Origin: Streptomyces rhizosphaerihabitans
GTDB lineage: Bacteria; Actinomycetota; Actinomycetes; Streptomycetales; Streptomycetaceae
Length of the DNA: 64,000 nt
Assembly (NCBI RefSeq): GCF_025399795.1
Contig: NZ_JAODTZ010000041.1
Coordinates: 28,247 to 92,246 of the forward strand
Direction: 5' to 3'
A program made the position numbers and the translations under genes. Below, piece by piece: positions 27,267 through 35,445 of this stretch (within the stretch, counting starts at the first letter, position 1; every line of letters begins with the position of its first letter). The notes below the pieces were generated by a model, which did no database searches, was not told the DNA's origin, and was given only the letters and a program-made list of their open reading frames with translations.

Positions 27267-27619
27267 CCGGTCGTGGTCCAGAAGCCTGTCACCTTCGGAG
27301 AGTCCGGCTGACGGGCAGCGGGCTCTGACGGGCGGCGTGCCCTGACGGGCCCGTGCTCGGGACCGACGCGGCTTGCTCCATCAGGGGCGACCGCGTCCGT
27401 CGCTCGGTCCGTGTTCCACGGCTGTCGGCCTGATCGGAGGCGGGCAACCCCGCGTGCCCGGCCCGACGGCCCCGGGAAGCCGACCGGGCGGCGGTCGGCC
27501 GTCACCCGGGCGGCGGAACCCCCGTGGCGGGGGAGGGCGCGGTGGGCGGACGCTCGAACTCCCCGGTGCTTCCGGCACGGGGACGGCCAGCGGCCGACAG
27601 CGCATCGAGGTGGTCGAGC
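27267..27619. other. Gap with short CTGACGGGC repeats
   Basis: About 350 bases. CTGACGGGC occurs three times at 27309-27355, the rest shows no gene. The promoter of the DUF7144-like gene should lie near its right end. Confidence 0.4.
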
Positions 27620-28153
27620 ATGAGCCAGGATTCTTCGAAGCCTCCGAGCCCCCCGCCCGGCAGTGGCACGGGATCCCAGCCGAGCGGCGGCGACATGCCG
27701 CTGTGGGGAGACCAGTGGTCCGGTGCCGCGCCCGCCGCCGGAGGCATGGGGCCGCCGCCCTCGGGCAACAGCGCCTGGGCGGCCGGCGGTGCCACCTTCG
27801 CGGGTGTGCTCCTGCTGGTGAACGGCGCTCTCAACATTCTCCAGGGCATCTCCGCGATCGCCAAGGACGACGTGTACGCGCGCGTGCACGACTACGTCTA
27901 CCGCATCAACCTCACCGGCTGGGGCTGGATCCTGCTGATCCTCGGCGCGGTCGCCGTCGTCACCGGCTGGGGGATCCTCAAGGACGCCGGGTGGGCCCGT
28001 GTCACGGGTATCGTGCTGGCCTCGCTGAGCATGCTCTTCCAGTTCATGTTCCTGCCGTACGCGCCGATCTGGTCGGTCATCATGATCGCCATCGATGTCT
28101 TCATCATCTGGGCACTGGCCTCGTACCGGCCCGACGCCCGGCAGCCGCGCTGA
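27620..28153 (+). CDS. DUF7144-like four-helix membrane protein
   Basis: A 177-residue protein. A Pro/Ser/Gly-rich cytoplasmic N-terminus of about 50 residues is followed by four hydrophobic helices (FAGVLLLVNGALNILQGISA; WGWILLILGAVAVVTGWGIL; VTGIVLASLSMLFQFMFL; WSVIMIAIDVFIIWALASY), matching the DUF7144 pattern. The ATG at 27620 was preferred because the repeat-rich upstream frame is not coding-like. Function unknown. Confidence 0.75.
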   Translation: MSQDSSKPPSPPPGSGTGSQPSGGDMPLWGDQWSGAAPAAGGMGPPPSGNSAWAAGGATFAGVLLLVNGALNILQGISAIAKDDVYARVHDYVYRINLTGWGWILLILGAVAVVTGWGILKDAGWARVTGIVLASLSMLFQFMFLPYAPIWSVIMIAIDVFIIWALASYRPDARQPR

Positions 28154-28207
28154 CGCACCCCTTTCATCCCGTCGCCGAACGAGCGCCGCCGAGAAGGGGG
28201 CTGTCGT

Positions 28208-28306
28208 ATGCCGTCGAACCCCATGAACCGCATGAAGCACACGAAGCGCATGAGTCGCATGAGTCGCACGAACCGCACCGAGCGGAACGAGATGCGCCAT
28301 GGATGA
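28208..28306 (+). CDS. Possible 32-residue Arg/Met-rich small protein
   Basis: ATG-initiated frame with GAGAAGGGG upstream, encoding a strongly basic peptide (MPSNPMNRMKHTKRMSRMSR and on) made by repetition of a CGCATGA unit. Its end overlaps a second small frame at 28299. Either a real coupled leader peptide or just repetitive DNA. Confidence 0.3.
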   Translation: MPSNPMNRMKHTKRMSRMSRTNRTERNEMRHG

Positions 28307-28358
28307 CGTGAGCGACCGGAAACGGGCAGACACGATCAGCGATCCGGAGGCGACGTGA
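28299..28358 (+). CDS. Possible 19-residue coupled small protein
   Basis: MDDVSDRKRADTISDPEAT, overlapping the preceding small frame by 8 bp. Its TGA overlaps the GTG of the membrane-protein gene (GTGA). The geometry would allow translational coupling into the large gene. Unproven. Confidence 0.3.
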   Translation: MDDVSDRKRADTISDPEAT

Positions 28359-29701
28359 GCGCCGGTGATGTGAACGGCGGCGGCGGTGCGAGCGGCGGCG
28401 GCGCACAGGAGATCGCCGATCTGCGGGCCCGGGTCGCCGAACTGGAGCGGCGTCGGCCGAGGGTCGAGCACCACCGCGTCCGATCGTCCTTCGCGGTCGT
28501 GCTGATCCTCCTCGCGGCCTTGCTCACCCCGTTGAGCGCCGTGTCGGCCTGGACGAGCGACCTGATCGGGAACACCGATCGCTACGTGGCCACCATGAAG
28601 CCACTGGCCTCCGACCCGGACGTCCAGAACGCCGTCGCGAACCGGGTGACCGCCGCGGTGATGCAACACATCGACGTCCAGACGCTGCTCGAGTCGGTGG
28701 CACCCGCCGACCGGCCCCGGCTGACCAAGGTGCTGGGACCGCTGAGCGGCCCGATCACCAGTGGCCTCACAGACTTCGTGCACACCGTGGCACTGAGGTT
28801 CGTCAGCAGCGACGCGTTCGCCACCCTGTGGACGGAGCTGAACAGGAGGGCCCATGCCGCCGTCGACAAGGCGTTGACCGGAAGCGGCGGGGGAGCGGTG
28901 AAGCTCACCAACGACGCCGTGGTCATCGACCTCGCCCCCGTCATCGACCAGGTGAAGCAGTCGCTCGTCGACCAGGGACTCGGCGTGGCCGCGAAGATCC
29001 CCGAGGTGCACACCGACTTCACGGTGATGACCTCCAAGTCCATCGGCAAGGCCAAGAAGATCTACCGGCTGCTCGAGGTTGTCGGGTTCTGGCTGCCGGT
29101 ACTGACCCTTCTGCTGGCGGCCGGCGGTGTGCTGCTCGCCGTCCGCAGACGCCGTGCCCTCGTCACGGCCGCGCTCGCCGTGGCGGCCGGGGCCGCTGTC
29201 CTCGGCATCGCGCTCTGGATCTTCCGCGCGCTCTATCTCGACAGCTTGCCGTCGAGTGTCTCCCAGCCCGCCGCCGGGTCGGTCTTCGACATCCTGGTGC
29301 GCTACCTGCGGACGGCAGTACGGATGGTGATCACCCTCGGCATCGTCGTGGCCCTGGCGGCCTGGCTGACCGGCAGTGGCCGGGCGGCCTCGCGGGTCCT
29401 GGCCGCCTGGACCGGCGGCATCGGTGCCGTGCGCACCGCGACGGGGTTCGACCTCGGAGCGGTCGGCGCGTGGGTGCACCGGGTCAAGACATGGCTGAAC
29501 TGGACCGTGGTCGTGGTCGCCGCCGCCATCCTGCTGGTCTGGAGCTACCCCACGGCCGCGGTCACCATCTGGATCGCCGTGCTGGCCCTGCTGGCCCTGG
29601 CGGTGGTCGAGTTCCTCGACGACGACGGCACCCCGCACCTGACCGGATCCGCCGACGGACCCGGCGGGACCTACGGCCAAGAGTCCGGCCTGACCGGCTG
29701 A
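28355..29701 (+). CDS. Multi-helix membrane protein
   Basis: A 448-residue protein. A short coiled-coil (IADLRARVAELERR), one transmembrane helix (SSFAVVLILLAALLTPLSAV), an extracytoplasmic helical domain of about 180 residues (NTDRYVATMKPLASDPDVQN), then at least four further helices toward the C-terminus. Similar proteins are common in Streptomyces without known function. The GTG at 28355 has GGAGG 4-5 nt upstream. The gene may be co-transcribed with the DUF7144-like gene. Confidence 0.75.
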   Translation: MSAGDVNGGGGASGGGAQEIADLRARVAELERRRPRVEHHRVRSSFAVVLILLAALLTPLSAVSAWTSDLIGNTDRYVATMKPLASDPDVQNAVANRVTAAVMQHIDVQTLLESVAPADRPRLTKVLGPLSGPITSGLTDFVHTVALRFVSSDAFATLWTELNRRAHAAVDKALTGSGGGAVKLTNDAVVIDLAPVIDQVKQSLVDQGLGVAAKIPEVHTDFTVMTSKSIGKAKKIYRLLEVVGFWLPVLTLLLAAGGVLLAVRRRRALVTAALAVAAGAAVLGIALWIFRALYLDSLPSSVSQPAAGSVFDILVRYLRTAVRMVITLGIVVALAAWLTGSGRAASRVLAAWTGGIGAVRTATGFDLGAVGAWVHRVKTWLNWTVVVVAAAILLVWSYPTAAVTIWIAVLALLALAVVEFLDDDGTPHLTGSADGPGGTYGQESGLTG

Positions 29702-29713
29702 TGGCCATGGCAG

Positions 29714-29836
29714 GGTCTGAACGTTCGATGGTGGCAGCTCGGTCTGAACGTTCGAGGGCCACAAGCCCGGCCCGGTCTGACCGTTCGACGGCCATGGGCC
29801 AGGTCTGACCGTTCGATGGTCACGGGCTCGGTCTGA
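29714..29836 (+). repeat. Five copies of a GGTCTGAmCGTTCGA repeat
   Basis: Copies start at 29714, 29741, 29774, 29802 and 29830 (the last partial). The spacing is 27-33 bp and spacers share GATGGCCA/GGGC pieces. Each full copy contains an AACGTTC or ACCGTTC core. Lies just after the membrane-protein gene. Confidence 0.7.
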
Positions 29837-29891
29837 CCGGCGGTGTGACCGGCGGTCGGCCCGGGCCCGAAAGCCCGGTCGCGCCCGCGAG

Positions 29892-30077
29892 TTGACGGTC
29901 GGTTCGGTGGCCGACCTGTGCCTGCTGCACGTACCCCTGCGGGAGGCGCTCGACACGCTGTCCGCCGACGCGGTCCGTGCCACCTTCGTCGGCGGACGCC
30001 GGATCGGTCCGCGGTCGAATGCACCTGACAGATCACCGACCTCGGGCTATGCTCCCCGCGATGATGACTCCCTCTGA
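29892..30077 (+). pseudogene. Amidohydrolase C-terminal remnant
   Basis: A short frame reads VGSVADLCLLHVPLREALDT then VRATFVGGRRIG. It matches the end of metal-dependent amidohydrolases (G..ADLCLL..PL...L......VRATFVxG). The catalytic part is absent upstream and no proper start exists, so this is a fragment left by deletion. Confidence 0.45.
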
Positions 30078-30116
30078 AATCAGATCGGGGGACCCGTCCG
30101 CGCAAGGTGAGTGCTG

Positions 30117-31541
30117 ATGCTCACTCGAACCGCGTACGAGGATTCCCTCCTCTCCTTCTGGCCGCGCGTGCGTGACTACGCCGTGCCGCCCACCATGATC
30201 GAGACCGCGACCGCTCGCCGTCGCTGCGGGGACTGGGCGGGGGCGTGCACCGCCGCAGGCTTCGACATCGACCTCGATCTGCGTTCCCTGGCACGCACGC
30301 ACGGTCGCGCACTGGTGTCCCAAGTCCGTGCCGATCTACGCTATTTGGCGCCCGACCTGCTGCGCTGGCACATGCCGAGAGTCACCCCCGACGGGCTGCT
30401 GCGCCCCGGCCTCACCAGCACGCTGGCCCGGTACGAACGTGCCGGGTCCGACGGCATGCACCCGGTGCACCTCGTGGTCCGCACCCCGCCGGCCTGGGCG
30501 GACGGCGGCCAGCGGATCAGTCTCGCCCTGTGGGACGGAACTCACGGCGGATCCCACGACCGGTTCTCCTTCGACACCGGAGCCCGCCGCCATCCGCACC
30601 CCCGTCCCAGCCGGCGCTACCGCTTCGACCTGCACCGCCATCTGTGGGACACGCGCAGGACCGATGAACTGCGGGTCCGCTCCGGGGCCGACCGGCCTAC
30701 GGGCGACACCCGTCCGTGGGACGCGGATCCACCGGAACCGTTGCCCCAGGACCTCGGCTGCGCCGTCGACCGGTGGGCGGCCGAGGCGGCGATCCTGCTC
30801 CAGGACGAGGGGCGGACGACCGGCACCGTGACCGTGCGGCTCGGTACCCGGCAGTGGCTGCACCTGGAGCTGCTCCCTGGCCCGGCAGGCGTCGAGCGGC
30901 CCACCCTGCGGATCGCCGCCGCGCCCGCCGACGGCAGCGTTCCCTCGGTGCCGGTCCTGCCCGACGCCGCGACCTGGGTGCTGCCCGACCTGGCACTCGT
31001 CCGTGCCGGCGCGATCGAGGCCGAGCGGCTGCATCCGCTGGTCGCCTCGGCGTTGGTACCGGAACACACCCCCGCCGCGTACACCGGGAACGCGGACCCG
31101 GCGGGACAACCGCGCCTCGTGGAATGCCGGGGAGCCCGGCACCGGATCGGTCTGGTCGACGGCGTACTCGCGGCGCTCGACCACGCCCCGGCCGAGATCC
31201 GCCGGGAAGAGCTGCTGGTCGCACTGACGGGCACACCGCTTCCCTGCCTCCAGGCCATCGACGAGGCGCACCGGCAGCCGCACTGCCTGTCCGGAGTGCG
31301 GGAACGTCTGCGTCACGGAGACACCGCCGGTGCGCTGGCCGTCGTCGAGGGGCTGCTCGGCCCCGACGCGGTGCTGCGCAGCGGCGACCTGCAGGACGAA
31401 CTCCAGGCGGCCGCGTTGCGCCGCGTCACCTACGGACTGTTCAGGGCGGGCCTGACCGGCCCCGGGCCCGACCGTCTTCGCCCGGGGCCCGCCCGCCCCC
31501 GTAACCACCGTTCCCGCCCGCGTGACACGACCGGCCGCTGA
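30117..31541 (+). CDS. Conserved hypothetical of a MoxR/VWA cassette
   Basis: A 474-residue soluble protein without a recognised domain. It starts MLTRTAYEDSLLSFWPRVRD. The middle reads LALWDGTHGGSHDRFSFDTG; the C-terminal region is helical (RRVTYGLFRAGL). The ATG at 30117 has AAGGTG 8 nt upstream; a GTG six bases earlier is too close to it. It precedes the MoxR and VWA genes and is probably a third component of that cassette, separated from them by a repeat-rich gap. Confidence 0.6.
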   Translation: MLTRTAYEDSLLSFWPRVRDYAVPPTMIETATARRRCGDWAGACTAAGFDIDLDLRSLARTHGRALVSQVRADLRYLAPDLLRWHMPRVTPDGLLRPGLTSTLARYERAGSDGMHPVHLVVRTPPAWADGGQRISLALWDGTHGGSHDRFSFDTGARRHPHPRPSRRYRFDLHRHLWDTRRTDELRVRSGADRPTGDTRPWDADPPEPLPQDLGCAVDRWAAEAAILLQDEGRTTGTVTVRLGTRQWLHLELLPGPAGVERPTLRIAAAPADGSVPSVPVLPDAATWVLPDLALVRAGAIEAERLHPLVASALVPEHTPAAYTGNADPAGQPRLVECRGARHRIGLVDGVLAALDHAPAEIRREELLVALTGTPLPCLQAIDEAHRQPHCLSGVRERLRHGDTAGALAVVEGLLGPDAVLRSGDLQDELQAAALRRVTYGLFRAGLTGPGPDRLRPGPARPRNHRSRPRDTTGR

Positions 31542-31647
31542 CCGCTTGTCGACCACTGGCCGCTTGTCGGCCGCTGACCGTTCGTCGACCACTGACCACT
31601 GACCGCTGACCGCTCGGCAACCGGTCGCTCGTCGACCGCTCGCTGAA
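31534..31647 (+). repeat. CTGACCG(C/T)T-type tandem repeats
   Basis: Imperfect units of GCTGACCGCTTGTCGACCAC repeat four to six times through the gap between the hypothetical and the moxR gene. They resemble the 29714-29836 repeats (CTGACCGTTCG). Confidence 0.6.
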
Positions 31648-31720
31648 AGCCAGTTGACCGCCCCGGGGGTCCACGCCCCCACGCCCACGCGGCCCACCAC
31701 GAACCCAAAGGTGATCAATC

Positions 31721-32983
31721 ATGCCCACACGCACCCCGCTTGCCGAAGCCGATGCCCTCGTCGACTCGGCCCATGACTCCCAACTCGACGTAGCGGAAGC
31801 GCTGTTGATGCTGCTCCGCGACACCGGCACCGAACCGCGCCCCGACAGCCAACTGGAGGCCCTGACCCTCGCCGTCGCCGCCGACCTGCCCGTACTCCTG
31901 TGGGGCCAGCCGGGGATCGGCAAGACCGCGGCCCTGACCCAGCTCGCCGAAACCCTGGACCTGCCGCTGACCACCGTGATCGCCAGCGTCCACGAGCCGT
32001 CCGACTTCTCGGGGTTGCCCGTTCTCGGCGACGACCCCGCCGAACAGGGCGTACCCATGGCCCCGCCGGACTGGGCGGTGCGACTCGTGCGCACCGGCCG
32101 GGGGCTGCTGTTCCTGGACGAACTGTCCACCGCGCCCCCGGCAGTTCAGGCGGCCCTGCTCCGTCTCGTCCTGGAGCGGCGCATCGGAACGCTTCAACTG
32201 CCGCCCGGTGTAAGGATCGTGGCCGCCGCGAACCCGCGCGCCTCCGCGGCCGACGGCTGGGAACTGAGCCCGCCACTGGCCAACCGGTTCGTCCATCTCC
32301 AGTGGGCCCACGACCACGAGGTCGTCGTGCGCGGACTCGGCGGCACCTGGCCGCGCGCCACCCTGCCACGGCTCGACCCGCGGAAACTGCCCCAGGCCGT
32401 GGACTTCGCCCGCCGAGCGGTGTGCGGGCTCCTCACCGCCCGCCCCGGACTCGTCCACCGGCTGCCCAGCAGCGAGACCCGCCGGGGCGGTGCCTGGCCC
32501 TCACCCCGGAGCTGGGAGATGACCCTGAACCTGATCGCCTTCGCGACCGCCGCCGGCTCCTCCCGGGAGGTGCTCTCGCTGCTCGTCAGAGGCGCGGTGG
32601 GGGACGGCCCGGGACTGGAACTGCTGGCGAGCGTGGACCGGATGGACCTGCCCGACCCCGAGACCCTGCTCGCCGACCCGGCGGCTGCCGTCCTGCCCGA
32701 ACGGGGAGATCTGCGCCAGGCCGTCCTCGACGGCGTGGTGGCCGCGGTCCGCGAGCGGCCCGAGAAGGCCCGCTGGGACGCCGCCTGGGCCCTGCTCGTC
32801 CGGGCGCTGGACACCGGCGCCCCGGACCTGGTGGTCGTTCCCGCGACCACACTCGCGACGCTGCGCCGGGAGCACTGGGACGTCCCCGCGTCCATCGAGC
32901 GGCTGGCCGGAGCGGTGACGCTGTCCCGGCGCGCCGACGATGCGGCGGCCCGCACCGCGGTCGCCGGCAGGGCGGGACGATGA
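31721..32983 (+). CDS. MoxR-type AAA+ ATPase
   Basis: A 420-residue AAA+ protein. Walker A is GQPGIGKT (62-69), Walker B LLFLDELS (129-136), a sensor-1 Asn lies in IVAAANPRA and an arginine in ANRFVHLQW. MoxR ATPases act as chaperones or metal-insertion factors for VWA-domain partners. The next gene encodes such a VWA protein and overlaps it by 4 bp. The ATG at 31721 starts conserved sequence. Confidence 0.85.
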   Translation: MPTRTPLAEADALVDSAHDSQLDVAEALLMLLRDTGTEPRPDSQLEALTLAVAADLPVLLWGQPGIGKTAALTQLAETLDLPLTTVIASVHEPSDFSGLPVLGDDPAEQGVPMAPPDWAVRLVRTGRGLLFLDELSTAPPAVQAALLRLVLERRIGTLQLPPGVRIVAAANPRASAADGWELSPPLANRFVHLQWAHDHEVVVRGLGGTWPRATLPRLDPRKLPQAVDFARRAVCGLLTARPGLVHRLPSSETRRGGAWPSPRSWEMTLNLIAFATAAGSSREVLSLLVRGAVGDGPGLELLASVDRMDLPDPETLLADPAAAVLPERGDLRQAVLDGVVAAVRERPEKARWDAAWALLVRALDTGAPDLVVVPATTLATLRREHWDVPASIERLAGAVTLSRRADDAAARTAVAGRAGR

Positions 32984-34239
32984 CGGCGGGCGCGCCGGGG
33001 GCTCTGGACCTCGAAAAACTCTATGCCGCCCGCCTGCACGCGGCGAGGGTCCGGCCCTACCTGGCGACGGCGCTGTTCGCTCTGCACACCGTCGAGTCCC
33101 GGTGGGTGCCGACGATGGCCGTCGACCGGTACTGGCGGTGCTACGTCTCGCCGGGGTTCGTGGACCGCACGCCCGTCGAGGATCTGGCCGGCGTCTGGGT
33201 GCACGAGGTCTCGCACCTGCTGCGCGACCACCACGGCCGCAGCGAACGGGTCGCCCGCGAACGCGGACTCACCGGCCCGGGGGAACGGCTGCGGATGAAC
33301 ATCGCCGCCGACTGCGAGATCAACGACGACGCGTTCGGCGAAGGGCTCGTCCGGCCCGAGGGCGCCGTCACGCCGCAGTTCCTGCAACTGCCCCCGGGGG
33401 AACTCATGGAGGACTATCTCCGCCAGTTCCGGCTCGGGCCGCGCACGCAGAGTCTGGCCTGGCTGGACTGCGGCAGTGGCGCCGACGGACGCGAACGGGA
33501 GTGGGACCTCGGTCCGGACGGCGCACACGGTCTCAGCGCGCAGGAGCGCGACGCGGTCCGGTTCCGGGTGGCACAGGGCATCAAGGCCCGCCCCGGGAAG
33601 AGTCCGGCGCGATGGCAGCGGTGGGCGGAGGAGGCCTTCCACCAGCCGCAGCCGTGGCGGGAGTTGCTGGGGGCCGCGGTCCGCTCCGCGGCCTCGGGTC
33701 CCGGCGCGGGTGAGGACTACACCTACGGCCGGCCGTCGCGGCGTTCGGCCGGTGTGCCCGGCGTCGTCCTGCCGAGCCTGCGCCGCAGACCGCCGCGGGT
33801 CTCGGTGGTCATCGACACGTCCGGGTCGGTCAGCGACGCGGAGCTGGGCAGCGCGCTCCTGGAGGTCTCCGCCATCTCCCGTGCCGTGGGCGGCCGTCGC
33901 GACCTGATCACCGTGGTGTCGTGCGACGCGGCGGCCGGGATCGCGCACCCCCTGTGCCGTGCCGAGGGCATTGCGCTCCTGGGCGGTGGCGGTACGGACC
34001 TCCGCTCGGGATTCACCGCGGCGCTACGGGCCCGGCCGCGCCCCGACGTCGTCGTGGTCCTGACCGACGGACAGACCCCCTGGCCGGAAACGCGGCCCCC
34101 GTGCCGGACGGTCGTGGGACTCTTCCCGCGCGGGGGTTCGGACGACTCATGGGACGAGGACGATCCCGACTACGTCCCCGACGCACCGCCCGCCTGGGCG
34201 CGCGTGGTCGAGATCGGGTCGGTTCCGGCGGCCCGGTGA
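32980..34239 (+). CDS. VWA-like protein with HExxH metallopeptidase domain
   Basis: A 419-residue protein of the DUF2201/VWA-like predicted metallopeptidase type. The N-terminal domain has H75-E76-x-x-H79 (WVHEVSHLLRDHH), a zincin-type metal site. The C-terminal VWA domain carries the MIDAS motif D279-TSGSVS, and a second acidic motif LTDGQT. It pairs with the MoxR ATPase, to which it is translationally coupled (ATGA). The MoxR protein likely remodels or metallates it; the substrate is unknown. Confidence 0.85.
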   Translation: MTAGAPGALDLEKLYAARLHAARVRPYLATALFALHTVESRWVPTMAVDRYWRCYVSPGFVDRTPVEDLAGVWVHEVSHLLRDHHGRSERVARERGLTGPGERLRMNIAADCEINDDAFGEGLVRPEGAVTPQFLQLPPGELMEDYLRQFRLGPRTQSLAWLDCGSGADGREREWDLGPDGAHGLSAQERDAVRFRVAQGIKARPGKSPARWQRWAEEAFHQPQPWRELLGAAVRSAASGPGAGEDYTYGRPSRRSAGVPGVVLPSLRRRPPRVSVVIDTSGSVSDAELGSALLEVSAISRAVGGRRDLITVVSCDAAAGIAHPLCRAEGIALLGGGGTDLRSGFTAALRARPRPDVVVVLTDGQTPWPETRPPCRTVVGLFPRGGSDDSWDEDDPDYVPDAPPAWARVVEIGSVPAAR

Positions 34240-34290
34240 ACCCCTCGGAGCGGCCCGGACCCAGGACGGTGAGCGGGGGCGGATCCTGCC

Positions 34291-34371
34291 GCACGACGGA
34301 CCGCACGACGGACCGCACGACGGACCGCACGACGGACCGCACGACGGACCGCACGACGGACCGCACGACGG
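34291..34371 (+). repeat. 12-bp minisatellite (GCACGACGGACC)
   Basis: Nearly perfect tandem copies, about 6.7 units, between the VWA gene and the convergent SDR gene. No gene uses it. The rest of 34372-34463 holds nothing recognisable. Confidence 0.85.
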
Positions 34372-34463
34372 GTCGTAGGGGCTTGGCCGGCAGGGCGGTT
34401 CGGGCAACTCCGTTCGTACGTACGCCCATTCGGCCGAGCTCGGATCGCACGGTCGGGCATGCC

Positions 34464-35261
34464 CTACACGCTGTACCCCCCGTCCACCCCCAGCGCCTGC
34501 CCGGTGATGAAGCCCGCGCGGTCCGAGGCCAGGAACGCGACGGCCTCGGCGACGTCCCTCGCGGTGCCGAAGCGGCGCAGCGGGGTGTTGCGGCGGGTGA
34601 TCTCCAGTGCCGTGTCGTCGAGTTCGCCGGAATCGATCAGACGGGCGGCGATGCCGTCGGTCAGCATGCCGGGTCCGACGCAGTTCACCCGGACCCCGTA
34701 GCGCCCCTCCTCGGCGGCCAGGGCGCGGGCGACCGCCTCGACCGCCCCCTTGGGGCCCGAGGAGAGCCCGTCGCGGACGGGGAACCGGCGGGTGGCCACG
34801 GTGGTGACGGCGACGACACTGCCCCGGCTCTCCCGCAGCAGGGGCAGCGCGGGATGCACCAGATTGAAGAACGCTCCCGCGTCCGCGTCGAGTTGGGCGC
34901 GGAACCGGCTCGGCGTGACACTGCTCAGGTGCACCATCGGCACGTGCGGGCCCGCCGCGTGGACGAGGGTGTGCAGTCCGCCGAGCGCCGCGGCCGTCTC
35001 GGACACGGCGGCGGCGACGGCCTCCTCCTCGGCCAAGTCGAGGCGCAGTGCCGTGACATGGCGGCCCTGCTCCGCGAACTCCTCCGCGATCTCCGCGGTG
35101 AGCGCGTCGGCGGCTGCCTCGCTGGAGCGATAGGTGAACGCCACGTCGCTGCCCCGCTCGGCCAGCATCCGTACGATCGCCGCGCCGATACCGCCGGTGC
35201 CGCCCGCGACGAACGCGACACCCTTCCGGTGCGAGAAATCCGACGTCTTCGACATCGACAT
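34464..35261 (-). CDS. SDR-family oxidoreductase lacking the catalytic Tyr
   Basis: A 265-residue classical-length short-chain dehydrogenase. The nucleotide motif is GGTGGIG and the C-terminus RFGTARDVAEAVAFLASDRA matches acyl-ACP/acyl-CoA reductase types. At the active site the expected YxxxK reads SSGPK (GLSSGPKGAVEAV), so the Tyr appears to be Ser while the Lys is kept. The start overlaps the stop of an acyl-CoA dehydrogenase remnant, showing the two were once an operon. ATG at 35261 chosen; GTG one codon earlier and ATG at 35255 are alternatives. Confidence 0.8.
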   Translation of the reverse strand: MSMSKTSDFSHRKGVAFVAGGTGGIGAAIVRMLAERGSDVAFTYRSSEAAADALTAEIAEEFAEQGRHVTALRLDLAEEEAVAAAVSETAAALGGLHTLVHAAGPHVPMVHLSSVTPSRFRAQLDADAGAFFNLVHPALPLLRESRGSVVAVTTVATRRFPVRDGLSSGPKGAVEAVARALAAEEGRYGVRVNCVGPGMLTDGIAARLIDSGELDDTALEITRRNTPLRRFGTARDVAEAVAFLASDRAGFITGQALGVDGGYSV

Positions 35262-35445
35262 CACAGTCCCAGGGATTTGGCGATGATGACCTTCATGACC
35301 TCGCTGGTCCCGGCGTGGATCCGGGTGATGCGCGCGTCCGCGTACAGCCGGGCGACGGGGTATTCCAGCATGTATCCGTACCCGCGAACAGGTGCAGGCA
35401 CCGATCCACCGCCCGCGCGCGCATCGAGGCGGCGGGGCGGAGTGC
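35261..35445 (-). pseudogene. Acyl-CoA dehydrogenase C-terminal remnant
   Basis: Reads LDRCLHLFA, then after a one-base shift YGYMLEYPVARLYADARITR and IHAGTSEVMKVIIAKSLGL. This is the flavin-binding C-terminus of acyl-CoA dehydrogenases (QxxGGxGY..PxxRxxRDxRxxxIxxGTxEI pattern). Everything upstream is missing and is replaced by the glycosyltransferase gene. The ribosome binding site and promoter of the SDR may now come from this stretch. Confidence 0.75.

Noticed and set aside
29714..29836. Possible CRISPR array
   Set aside because: Repeats are only about 15 bp, the spacers are themselves similar and of uneven length, and there are no cas genes.
27263..29983. Long reverse-strand frame opposite the membrane-protein genes
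   Set aside because: Shadow of the forward genes; the forward frames have clear transmembrane helices and starts.
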